From: Hemibagrus wyckioides
Taxonomy: Eukaryota; Chordata; Actinopteri; Siluriformes; Bagridae
Reading direction: 5' to 3'
Assembly (NCBI RefSeq): GCF_019097595.1
Contig: NC_080720.1
Location: 29,415,852-29,479,851 of the forward strand
DNA: 64,000 nucleotides
The notes below the pieces were generated by a model. It ran no database searches. It was not told the DNA's origin and worked only from the letters and a program-made list of their open reading frames with translations. This document shows, one piece after another, positions 22,771 through 34,052 of the stretch. Within the stretch, counting starts at the first letter, position 1; the number at the start of each line of letters is the position of its first letter. The translations under genes were made by a program, and so were the position numbers.

Positions 22771-24704
22771 ACATAAAACTTCAGACATGGTAATCTTCAG
22801 TTATTTTAACTTTCTTAAATTTATAGAACAGGTAATATGCAGTCATATCAGTTCATTGCATACTTCTGCATGATCTTGATCATGATCTTCTGTACAGAAT
22901 AGGATACAACTGGCAAGTCAGCATCCCAATCAATTGTTTACATCGTAGACGTTTGATGATTGGCACCATTTTTTTTTTTTATTCAATTAGCATCCATCAG
23001 CAGTCATTACTTAACGCTATTTAAGACGTGTGCACTGAGAAACACCACACCACATAAATCATTTTGTTTAATTTGCGCTAATTCTGTCCTGAAGGATTAG
23101 CGGTGCAGATCGTATACACAAAGGACCTGTACGGATCCGTGTTCTTGTTTCAACCAATTAGTAACGCACCTGATTCACAATCTCACTTGTTAATGATGAT
23201 AACTGGTGCTTGCACAGTTGAGTCAAGTGCGCAATCCTTGAGGAGCAAAAGGCTTTTAAGTGGGTGAGACTTGGGATTGCTGCTGCAGAGGAATCTGAGA
23301 CCCTGGGGCACCCCGAAGGAATGCTAAGAATGCAATGCGTGAAGCGAGAAAAAGATGTGCAGAGTCACCGGGGACAACGAAAAAGGTAGAATGTATGAAG
23401 TGGAAAAACAGATGTGCAATGTGCTCTGGGACAGAGATGTACACATGAAAGAAGAGAGATTTACATTACGGCCTTTTAAACCTAAAGATGAGCATGTTTT
23501 TATTTTGCAGGTCTGGAAAGACGTGTGAGACCTTGTGAATGCTAATGGCAGAAGGTATATGCACAACGCCTTCAGGGACGGCTGAGTGATGTGTCACTCT
23601 GACTACGGCTCTGACAGCCCATCTACACCATCATGCCCTATAGGTTCAAGCAGAAACCCAGTCAAACGTTATCAGGAGCTTTTATCCTTCCTTTACATCT
23701 TTTAAAGGAGAAGAAGAAGGAGAAGAAAGAAGTCTTGTAAGAAAATGTATGATGCATTCAGGGATTTATTTTGCCTAGCTGCCCAGCAGTGGTAGATTAT
23801 TAGTTATCATAAGGACATACTTCTGACAGCAAATTTTGGAGAGAATTTTGGTGTCATTTTTTTTTTTTTTTTTTTTGAAAGAAGCTTCCGGTGTAAGTGC
23901 TTTGATAAAATGACAAATTGCATGGATTTTGTGTTTAATAACTTCGACAGAGAGAAAATGATGAGGAAATTATTATTTGCATATGTTCCGCAACTCTAAA
24001 TGTAACTACAGAAGAATTTTTTATTTAAAAATGGATGCTGCTTGCTGATTTATTACCTACTGAATGATTCCCTTTTCACAATGCAGTAAACAATCTAATA
24101 AAAGCAAGGAAAATAAAAATCCACATGGAATGCATACTAAAAAGATCTCAAATTGTTTTCTCAAGGAAGGGCAAAAATCCTGATTTTTATTTTTTATTTT
24201 TTTAAAGAAGAAAAAAGAACAAATGACTAAAAAATGAAAAAAAAAAACCCTCACAATTTAACAACTTCACAACAATGAAATATATATATATATTTTTTTT
24301 TTCAATTTAAATTCCTAGAGAAAAATACTTACAATACAATGTTTCGTAATGAATTTCTTTCTATACTACAAATATTTCACAGAATAGTTCAATTTGTAGT
24401 TATACCATGTGCTATACAGACTCCTAATAAATGATTATGGTTGAAATTTATGGTGTAAATTTCCTTAAATTCCATCTCCAAAATGTAAGCTAGCATGCCT
24501 TAGTGCAAGACATAAAGATTTCTATATTGATGACAAATAGAGGATCTCCTCTTTGCCCTGATTAGTTGGATTGTTGGTGGTTTATATCATTTATTATCAT
24601 TATTTCCCCTGTTTACAGATTCTGGTGCTCACTGATAACATATATTTAATTGACAACTGCCAAAATGTGAGAAAAACTTTGCTAAAAAACAAAAAAATAA
24701 ATAA

Positions 24705-24739
<35 letters not shown>

Positions 24740-24960
24740 AGAGAGCTCTAGATCCATCTTTAATGCCTTCAGACAAATTTAGATTGAAGTCAAAGTCAGT
24801 CTTTTATTTGTCATTTGCACAACTGACACATGTTGAAATTCTTACAGTGTTATTAATATTGTTTTTTCCCCTTGATTCCATTATATTTAGTTCCACATTA
24901 TTAGGCCCCACACCGTGCAAGCTTTAATGTCCAAAGCTGATGCCTATGGTTTGAGCAGGA
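22771..24960. other. Intergenic, no gene seen
   Basis: Includes a weak 57-bp tandem duplication near 23330-23450, poly-T tracts near 22970 and 23855, (AAAT)n at 24697-24740, and the antisense tail of a retroposon at about 24785-24840 (AAGTCAAAGTCAGTCTTTTATT). No exon seen. Confidence 0.5.
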
Positions 24961-24964
24961 CAAT

Positions 24965-25165
24965 TACTCAGACCCCCAACCAGTAGCGGTATCCAGGATC
25001 AGCTTTGTGATCACCCCATGACATCTGAACCCCCCACTGACTCCCTGCAGCACCTCCTGCTTTACCAAAGCCCGCATGAGTTACCTGCTGCCTGGACGTT
25101 AATCCGTCTCCATTAAAAACACATCGAGAGGCCATTAGATTCGGCTCTGACAGAGCACACACACA
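24965..25165. other. Higher-complexity block, possible conserved DNA
   Basis: Balanced composition and repeat-free; the minus strand is open for 64 codons but has no recognisable domain. AGCAG precedes GTAACTC on the minus strand, so a splice-site reading is ambiguous. Could be an enhancer or an unknown exon. Confidence 0.2.
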
Positions 25166-25369
25166 GGTAAGAAAATGATCATTAACTAGAGATAGACAGC
25201 TCTCATTACAAAACTCAAGCTACGCCCCTTCTATGAGATATAATCAGCTAGGGTCTAAAAACGGAAACCACCTGCAGGGAAGCCAACAAGCCTCCCAGAG
25301 CCTTTTTTTTTCTCAGTTACTTCTCCTATCTGATTACAACTTGTATTATATGCTTTCTCCTGCTATCTG

Positions 25370-25540
25370 GATTTGACACGCTCCACCAGTGTAAGTGCAG
25401 CCCCATTGATCCAGCCTCAGCGATAAGAATCCGCCGCCTATCTCGAGCCACCAGACGCGTTCATCTTCATATGCTCCATTAACACCGTACAAGTGGTGCG
25501 AGCGTGCTTCGGACCAACTGCGCAAATGAACTGACCTTAC
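25370..25540. other. Higher-complexity, CpG-containing block
   Basis: Several CpGs (CAGCGATAAGAATCCGCCGCC, CCAGACGCGTTCATC) in an otherwise CpG-poor region. GATAA is present. The minus-strand frame of 71 codons has no recognisable homology. Confidence 0.2.
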
Positions 25541-27015
25541 AGAAAAAAGAAAAAAAAACATATTCCAGCCATAAATACTAGCTTATGGCTGTCGTCTTTC
25601 CTTCTGCGAGCGTCATGTGCCAGGCGAAAGACACTTCTCCTTTGAGAATGATCAAAAGAGGCACCATTACTTTTAACGGCGCTGGCAAGGGAAGCTGCAC
25701 ACTATGTAGCTCTCCAAAAATATCAGCGTTCATACAGTAACACATAGCACAACACATAAAAGTGCTCTAAAAAAAGAGAGAGAGAGAGAGAGAAAGAAGA
25801 GACAGGAATTTGTATTAGCGAAGTCTTTTTTTTAAGCTGCAATAAAATCACCAAGCAACACTTTGCGAAGTACAAACACACACAACAAAAGAACGCACAT
25901 TTCGGGCCTCTCCAACTGTTTACTCTTGGCCATTGCCAGGTTCTGTCTCTCTCTCACACTAGTGTTTCACTGGCTCATGCTTTCAACACACACAAATCGC
26001 ATCTTTCCTCCATCCTTATGTTGATGTCGACACGAAGCAGCACTAAGTTCGAATAAACGAACGCAACACTGTGATATCCAATCAATCTGTATCTGTGACT
26101 TCATTCCAAAAGTTACGTCAATATTTATGTGATTAGGCAATTATTCAGGGGTTACGAGTGATGAGTGGTGGTTACTTCATGTTAAAGGTTACTCTTGGCC
26201 TCTTGACTAATCCCCGATTCATCTGTTCACTTATTTTTGTTTTTCTTTAATAATGGATTTATTGATTTTAAGTTATTTTTCAGAATGTTGTCCTGGACTT
26301 TTGATAGATTCTTGTTCTTTTGTTTAGGTATGTTCACTAACATATACTGGGACTTTTCAGGTAAAGGTGTGTCAAGTTCATGTGGCACTTTAATAAACTT
26401 ATATTTAATCAGTTCGACCAGAACAAAAGATTTATACTGTTTTGTTTTGTTTTTTTGGAATAATTGATATCTTAATAAAACAGACAGTGAGCTCCCTCAC
26501 ACAAGACTCCCATTTGGGGCATGTAGGATGCCACTAAGGGCAAGTATTTTTAACCAGGCATCTCATGTGGATTTGTCATTCATTGCTACGTGGGCCGGTA
26601 GGACATAGCATTTATATTCGCTAATACCTTCTTAGTAATAATAATCCAGTACTTTTAGTAATTTACCAGAACTGTGTTTTATGTTTTTTTTAATTCTTTA
26701 CAGATACATTAATCCAGGTATTCAGGTGGTATTTAGGTACGCACCACAACTCTTGTTGTTAGCATAGAATAACATAGAAAAGAATACAACATTGGTTTAC
26801 ATCTAATTTAAAGTGTCAAAATACAGCCTTTAACATCAGTGTAGTAAATCAATACACATCTGCTTCACATCTGGATGCAGTTGACAAAGAACTAAAGGGT
26901 AGAATTACTCATTTCAACCATCATCTGGCTATCTGTGTAGCACAGATGCACAGATATCATATAGATAACATCTCATGATAAATATTCCAATGTGTGTGAG
27001 GTCTCCATCAGTATC
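25541..27015. other. Intergenic, no gene seen
   Basis: Unique AT-rich sequence with a short GA run at about 25775-25795. Nothing recognised. Confidence 0.5.
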
Positions 27016-27019
27016 TCCT

Positions 27020-27245
27020 CCTACAGTTCCTCGCTACCGTATTACGTGCAGCGTTTATCACATCGCTTACAGTTTGAAAGGTCAAATCAAAGTTGCCTCA
27101 AGCTAAAGCGACACGGCCCTCGACACAGCAGAGCGTTTGCGGCTTGTCGTCGGTAGGCAGTCAAAGAATATTAATACTCATTTACTCTTTCCACGATGCG
27201 CCGCCTGGAGCAGTTGCCCGTTCCAGCTATAGCTGGCACAACCAC
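27020..27245. other. Higher-complexity block, possible regulatory DNA
   Basis: Repeat-free, CpG-containing stretch (GAAAGGTCAAATCAAAGTTGCC, AAAGAATATTAATACTCATTTA) with no coding signal. Confidence 0.22.
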
Positions 27246-27635
27246 TGACACTGTGTGAGCTGAAAAGAAGAAAAGGAAAAGCTACAGCCAGTGGGTGAGC
27301 AAAAAGTGGAGCTAAACACACATCCACCCCCACAGAGACGTACACAGATACGGATACACACACGAATCTGTGCTACTCCATCTCAATAAATGTACAGACT
27401 TGTTCATTAGGTGACATGCCAAGACTAATGCATTTGAGTCTGAATAATAGGGTGCTGTTAGTCATGCCTATTAGTCTGAATTAGAGCAAAATCAATACTT
27501 TGGGTTTGTTTGTTTGTTATTCAATTTGGTCTGAGAGGGAAACCCACTAGGTGTTTATTCGAACAAGCAACCTTAACCTTTTTTTTTTTTTTTTTTTTTA
27601 CCAAGGCTATCCATTACACAGGTAGAATGGAAATT

Positions 27636-27812
27636 GACTTATCAAACATTTTCAATCAGTATAAACAAATGAATTTCCTCTGTTGGATAACCTTACTTGG
27701 TTGAAGAAAAATTTAAAATACTTATGAACAAGCAATTGGGGCAACACAGAGAGGAGAAATGGGTTCGATATCAGCATTTACTTTGAAGATAGAAACATCA
27801 TTTTTGAAAACT
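27636..27812 (+). repeat. Unclassified interspersed repeat (family E), copy 2
   Basis: Matches 17082-17320 in order, lacking about 60 bp of it. Directly followed by a (TA)n run. Confidence 0.7.
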
Positions 27813-27814
27813 TG

Positions 27815-27817
<3 letters not shown>

Positions 27818-27857
<40 letters not shown>
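27818..27857. repeat. (TA)n microsatellite
   Basis: Pure TA run. Confidence 0.9.
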
Positions 27858-27858
<1 letters not shown>

Positions 27859-28460
27859 CAACAAATTCTTAAAGCTCTGAGTGTCTACTTTCATATGAGC
27901 TTCATATTAGGCACCACTGTGGAGTATGACATGACAAAGACACTCAATGCTGAACATGGACACAACAAAACAGGAGCAAATCCCAGTTTTTGGTGTCTGG
28001 GTAAAAAAAAGAGTGAAATTTATGGATGTTATAGGCGTAGGTTTATGGAAAATTTAAATCCCCCCTAAACATAAAAAAACAATGATTTAACTCGATCAGT
28101 GGTTTTTCCCCCTGCATACCAAATAGGGCAAGTTTCTGTAATGGTTTTAATTTGCATACTAATCCCTGAGAAAGTTTAAAGGTTGGGGAACTAGTGATTG
28201 GTGCACCTTATTTAATTAGCAATTAGGTATCCTACTCAGCATGAGACAGATGAGTTTTTTGGCCATGAAAAATCATGGAGGAAAAAAAAGGATCACAAAA
28301 ACCACAATTCTGTTATACACACATGAGAAGATTAGCTCACAGTGAAATCATGGATTGAATTGATGTGATCCAATTAAGATCCTTAAAGGAACAAAAAAAA
28401 AAAAGTGACACATGACATGTGAAAGTTTGTCTTGGTTGAGTTTTGGCTGTTTTTCAATAA

Positions 28461-28623
<163 letters not shown>

Positions 28624-30230
28624 TTCATTCAGAGAAAAGAAAAAGAAAAGTCCTCCTTAAACAGGTTCGAGATCAGTAAAGATTTTAGCACTGATTGTAA
28701 TGTATAGCATTAAAGAAAACACACACACACACCACATTCCAGGCTTTAATTGCTTAACTCAAACTCCAGACATGCAGAATCAGAGATGTTGACCTGGTGC
28801 TAGAACCTTCTACCTTCAAAGGTTCCTTTGTACGAATCCAGCTACGGGTTCACATGCACGATCGATTTACATGTCGACGCCTGACTGATCAGCTTATCCC
28901 CTGAGATAAGCTAATGTTATTAAGTAAACACCACACACACACTCACACTCACACACAGACATTTAAATCGTTGAGGGCTGGAGAGGACAGCACACGAACA
29001 ACACTTTGCACAGAATCTAAAGATAATCAGATCACAATGTTCTGACTTTATTATTATGACAGTCTAATGGTTGCCTTGACACCACACGAACCCCCCAGTT
29101 CTTTCTACGTGCTTCCAGATATCCCGTCTAATACATGTGAAGTGTTTGAATTTGTAACGGCTCAGCCAAAACCGACCTTGTTTACACCGCCGTCATCTTT
29201 TCCTCTCTGAGACAGAAAAGGAGAGCGAAAGATTACGATGATAAATGAAGCGCTGTCGGCTTTTTACGATGCTTAACAACGGGAAGTGAGCGGCTGCGTC
29301 GAGATGATGTATATGCAAGAGTTTTAGCTAAAGGCACTTAGCTTATTTCACGGTCATTAAAGAAATCGTTCGGACAAAAATAAAATGGACAACAAATACA
29401 ATTTGACTGTTAATGCCAAATATAGCCAGTCTTTAGTTAGCTGATGTTGCTAATAAGTACAAAAGATCTACAGCATCATACACTAAAGGTTGTATTTGCA
29501 ATTTTGTGATCTTTGGAACCATGTTTTGCAGTTATCTACAACTTAAAATGGTTAAAAGAAGAAGCATCTTGAATCTGCTTGTTTTGCAATCCTCAATCTC
29601 AGAGAGTTGGTGTGATCCAAAGTGTTTTGTAAGATGGTAAACTTTAGTTTCTTCCAAATTTGATGATGTTTATGTAAAGTGCTGGAAGAAAACTGTCAGT
29701 TGACTAAACATGAGCCACCTTAACTTCTGGCTTCTGATGAAAAAGAATGATGAAAAATATGTTTACAGTTATGTAAATGACTTAACCTCAAGCTAAGATA
29801 AGCTTCCAGCTAGCTAGAGGCATTAGATCAGAAAGCAGAGATGTTTATTTATTTATTTATTTACAGATTTTCTTCTGATTAGACAGCCTGATTAGCAAAC
29901 TCAGGACATGCTGTTATTTTTAGAAAAAAAAAGCTGAAGGATGTTTATACTTCTGGCCAGTGAACAAAACAAAAAAAATCAAATTAAAAAGACTGTTTTT
30001 TTTATGCTTTATTTATAGCTATAAACTATTAGCTAAGCCATAAAAGGTCACTGTTATCTGCTTACCCAGACCTAAGCACAGCACTAATTTCAACAATTAG
30101 TTGAATCCCCTTGACATTAGTTTTGTTTTTTTGTTCCAGTCATCAGTTATATTTCGGCTTATTGACTCCATTTGTTAGATTTAGTCAGTTTCATGTAAGT
30201 TTCATTTTTGCCTGAATATTCCTTTAGATC
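28624..30230. other. Intergenic, no gene seen
   Basis: Unique DNA with a higher-complexity, CpG-containing block at about 29090-29330 (AAACCGACCTTGTTTACACCG, GCGGCTGCGTCGAGATGATG). No coding exon recognised. Confidence 0.45.
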
Positions 30231-30231
30231 T

Positions 30232-30361
30232 GCAAGTTTAAATCCCCCGACAGGCAGAAAGCCACTGTTGGGTCCACAAGCAAGACCCAAAACTGCTTAA
30301 CTATGCATTTGGATTGAATTTTGCCTCGCTTTCCCCCTTGAATAAAATGTCAAATGTAAAT
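30232..30361 (+). repeat. tRNA-derived SINE (family 1), 5'-truncated
   Basis: Begins at the B box (GTTTAAATCCCC), keeps a diverged GCCACTGTTGGG block, and ends AAATGTCAAATGTAAAT. Confidence 0.6.
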
Positions 30362-30614
30362 TAGTATGTGAATGTGATCGGGTACAACAGGAGCCTGGCC
30401 TTGTACCTGAGAGCGGCAAAACTCTCAGATAAGATAACAGAACATTTCTATTCTTCTGGGAAGGAGGATTCGGCTTCCTTTCTAAAAGAAAAAAAAAGAC
30501 AAGCTCCTAATACCTCAGGGTGTTCGATAAGTTTCAAATATATGTTGAACAATATAGTTTTCATCCACTGTGGAAAAATACAAGTAGAATAAAATAGAAT
30601 AAAAAGAAGGAGAG

Positions 30615-30925
30615 TTGATCGTTTTCTTACAGCAGCATGCACAAGTGTTTTATTTCCAAGCGATTTGCCAACAATTATAATTTTTACATATTAAAGATAC
30701 TCAAGACAAAAATTGCAGTTTGTTGCATTAACAAGAAAGCACAAACTCCATTGTCCTGGAAATTTTCCCCTGGTGGAAAACATACCACAGTAACCATTAA
30801 AATCCATTTAAGTGGAGTATAAATGTGCGCCCTACAAATCCATGTGAATGAGCCATTATTCATTATTAGAAGGAGTGTTTTAACATAGACCAATTCTGGC
30901 CAATCAGAATCGAGATTTCAGGTGC
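30615..30925. repeat. Unclassified interspersed repeat (family C)
   Basis: Starts GTTGATCGTTTTCTTACAGC and ends near TGGCCAATCAGAATCGAG. The same order is found at 40946-41390. The GGCCAATCAGAAT end recurs at 39455 (complement) and 55563. Confidence 0.6.
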
Positions 30926-31240
30926 ACTCTGGTATTATAGATCCCAATAAGTAAAAGTGTATGAAGTGTCATGATGATGGAATGATGTTATTTACAGATG
31001 AGAGTATGTTGCTTTGTTGAGGTTAAATGAAGCAGTTGTTAAGATTTGGGTGTGTAAATTATTTTAAAGCTTCTTGCTGTATTTTGTTTCAACAGTCTTT
31101 ATTTTTCACTTAAGCTAGCTTTATACAGTAAAAGTAATTTTCAGCCTTTAGTTGTAGACAAAAATCACACTGTACACAGTTTTTATGCTTTTTTTTTTTT
31201 AGATTGGAGGTCTTAGAACATCAACGATGGGTAGCGTTGA

Positions 31241-31410
31241 AGGTACATTTAAGGCACCTATAACCAGAGCGACTTACATTTTTTATCTCATTTGAGATGA
31301 GCAGTGGAAGGTTAAGGGCCTTGCTCAAGGGCCCAACAGTGGGAGTTTGGTAAACCTGGGTTTTGAACTTCTGATCAGTAACCCAACACCTTAACCACTT
31401 ACCCTACCAC
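31241..31410 (-). repeat. tRNA-derived SINE (family 1), antisense
   Basis: The complement has GTGGTAGGGTAAGTGGTTAAGG, a B-box remnant, TTGGGCCCTTGAGCAAGGCCC and the AAATGTA tail. Confidence 0.8.
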
Positions 31411-31429
31411 AAAGGTATGGTAGGGTCAA

Positions 31430-32280
31430 TGGGGAAAGGAAAAAGTGTGTGCCACCACAGTGCCAGTGAATTGTCAAGCTCACTGATAATAACTTGGTGG
31501 CAAGCCAATAGTCTCTCACTGAATGTCAAGAAAACTTAGGAACTGATTGTGCTAGAGACAACAGCACAACTCCACTCCACTCATGATTGGCAGCACCCCT
31601 GTTGAGAAACTTTCAGGTACCTCTGAGTACCTAATCTAACCTGGACTCTTTACATCCAAACTCCAGACAGTGCTGGTACCACCTGAGGTTGCTAAAGAAA
31701 TTCCAGGTCTCTGCAGCGATCTTGAAAACTTTCTGTCCTGAATATCTACTGACTCATCTCGGTGCAGCTCAGTGTGGAACAGAAACTGCACCATCCAGGA
31801 CCGCATAGCACTGCAGAGAGTGGTGCGCCTAGCTGAGAGCATCTCTGGGTCTGCTCTCCTCTCTCTGAAGAACATCTACACCAGATGACTCGGTAGCTAC
31901 CAGAACTGAAATATTAATCAAAGACTCTGACACCCACCCTGGTAAATGTCTGTTCAGCCTGTTGCAATCAGGCGAACATGATCATGCAGTCTAAAACTGA
32001 GAGGCTCGGGAGGAGGTTTTGCCCTCAGGGTATCAGACTCCACAGCACAGACATATGCAGAAAGTCTCATTTACACCATTGTCATTCTGCACACTGCATT
32101 TTTACTGTTACTACATGGAACTCACCCAAACATTTAATACATCATGACCTCTTCTTATTATATCTTATTTCTGTTCATGCTTCAAGTTTTGAATCATTGT
32201 ACAATCTGACACTGAGGACAAGGTCTTGTCAGGAATTTGTCCAGTGTTTTATTGGGATCGCAGTGTGACAGAGCATTAAG
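31430..32280 (+). pseudogene. L2-like LINE remnant (C-terminal part of ORF2 and 3' UTR)
   Basis: Translated in pieces with frameshifts and stops, the + strand gives LRLLKKFQVSAAILKTF, NCTIQDRIALQRVVRLAES and LLSLKNIYTR, then a degraded SLLPSG-like box. These are the conserved segments downstream of the reverse transcriptase core in fish L2/CR1-type non-LTR elements. Only the 3' part is present, as usual after 5' truncation. Confidence 0.7.
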
Positions 32281-33860
32281 GCAGCTGTAGATTTGATCTG
32301 GGAAGTCTTATTATCTAAACCAATCCATTATCTAACAAAAAAAAATCAGATTTTGGATACGTATTGGAGATTGATCTGTACAAACTTCCCAGGTCCCGTG
32401 TTCGATGCAGCCTACGGCGTTACATAATCGGCCACTCTTGTCAATGTATGACAGTGTTATGACAGATTTCTATATGACAAGGCGGTGGGGGGGGGATTAG
32501 TGGTGGTGAGGGTGTGGGGTCTGGGGGGGTTAGTTCTTCAGACTTCTTGTCTCATTATGAAAGTTCCTTTGCTTCATGTTATACAAGCCTTTTTTGTTCC
32601 TACATGGACTGGTAGCTGTTCTAATTATTCCCCTGGCTGCAGACACCACTGCTGCTAATTAAGCTAAATTAGCAACACAACTAGAACTGTTGTTCTGGAT
32701 GCATGCATGAATGTGTGCCCCCTACTGCTGCTCTATGAATCGGCTGTTATCGAGGATGTGATTTTTGGCGGGTGGTGACTACGAACAGCACCTCCTGGGG
32801 ATCTAAGAAGAGATCAGTAAACCAATACAGTGATGAAGTATGCTAGATTTGCTAGAACCCAGCCAATTTTCAGGCTTTAAAGAAGGAGCATAAAGAAGGA
32901 GTTGTGAGTTGGATGAAGCTTATGCATGTGGTCAAGATGGTAACTGGAACATGGAGACATCATCGGTGCTGGTGTAACTGTGTCAAAGTGACAATAACAA
33001 GAACCACTGGTTCTAGGAAACTTCATCACAGTACTGGTTGGACAGCTGTTCTGTTTATATGCACTATGAGGCAAAAAATTCATCCTGGTCCTTAATAACA
33101 CACCTCACTGTAGTCGTACTTTCAGCTCTGCCAATCTGGAAAGAAATAAACTGGCTGCTATGTGTATCTAATGGAGCACAACCAGGCAGTCTAGCTTGCT
33201 GATTTAAGTGTGTGTGTGTGTATGTGTGTGTGTGTGTGTGTGTGTGTAAGTAAAACCCCTCTGTGCCAGTGTGTGCAGCCTGAGTGTGATTTAGGTCAGG
33301 GTCAGACATCTAGGATATATAACCCATCGATCGAAGCCACCATAAGAGACGTTGATTGAGCTTTTCAAAATTTATAAGAGCGCAAATATGCTCCTTTCCA
33401 GCAACATGTCCCAGACGAATCTGTGTCTCCAAACTAACATAAAGTCAGCTCATGGCTTCATTTCTCTGCCGCATCTCTGCAAACCCAGAGATTTTCGCCT
33501 TCTCCGCTACACAAAGGAGGAATTTAGTGTAGCATGTGGTGGTGCAGTATAATAAAAGAATGATGGGGATTTGTGGAATGCATTTAGTCATTTTCTTGAC
33601 TCAGGACTCAGACTGTTCTCTTGGTATGTAAGTTTTTTTAAGTTAAAACTTCGAAATTTGACAGCGCAATGTACAAAGTTAAGGATTTACTGTCCGCTTT
33701 AATTGCATGATATAAGACTTTGCAGCACATAATGCAGACAATGCAGACATTTTCCTCCCATTTGCCCAGATTAGAAAAATGGTTCAGTAAGCTCATGTTT
33801 TAGAAGATCTCGGTATACCATCTCTCTGTATTTTAACTCTTTATCTCTCAATGTTTTAAG
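32281..33860. other. Intergenic, no gene seen
   Basis: Unique sequence with a G-rich patch at 32484-32528 and a (TG) run at about 33208-33247. No exon recognised. Confidence 0.5.
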
Positions 33861-34052
33861 TAGCCTTTATTGTCACTTATACATTACTGCTCAGTGAAGT
33901 TCTTTCTTATCCCATCCTTGGAGGATTGGGGTCAGAACCCAGGTCAGCTATGATATTGCTCAAGGGCCCAGTGATGACAGCTTGGCAGTGCTGGGGCTTG
34001 AACTTGATCTTCCACCCAGAGCCTTAACCAGTTGAGCGACCATTGCCCTGTG
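33861..34052 (-). repeat. tRNA-derived SINE (family 2), antisense
   Basis: The complement reads AACCAGTTAAGGCTCTGG, CAAGCCCCAGCACTGCCAAG, CACTGGGCCCTTGAGCAA, and ends TAAGTGACAATAAAGGCTA. The same order is found at 50932 and 53458. Confidence 0.7.
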
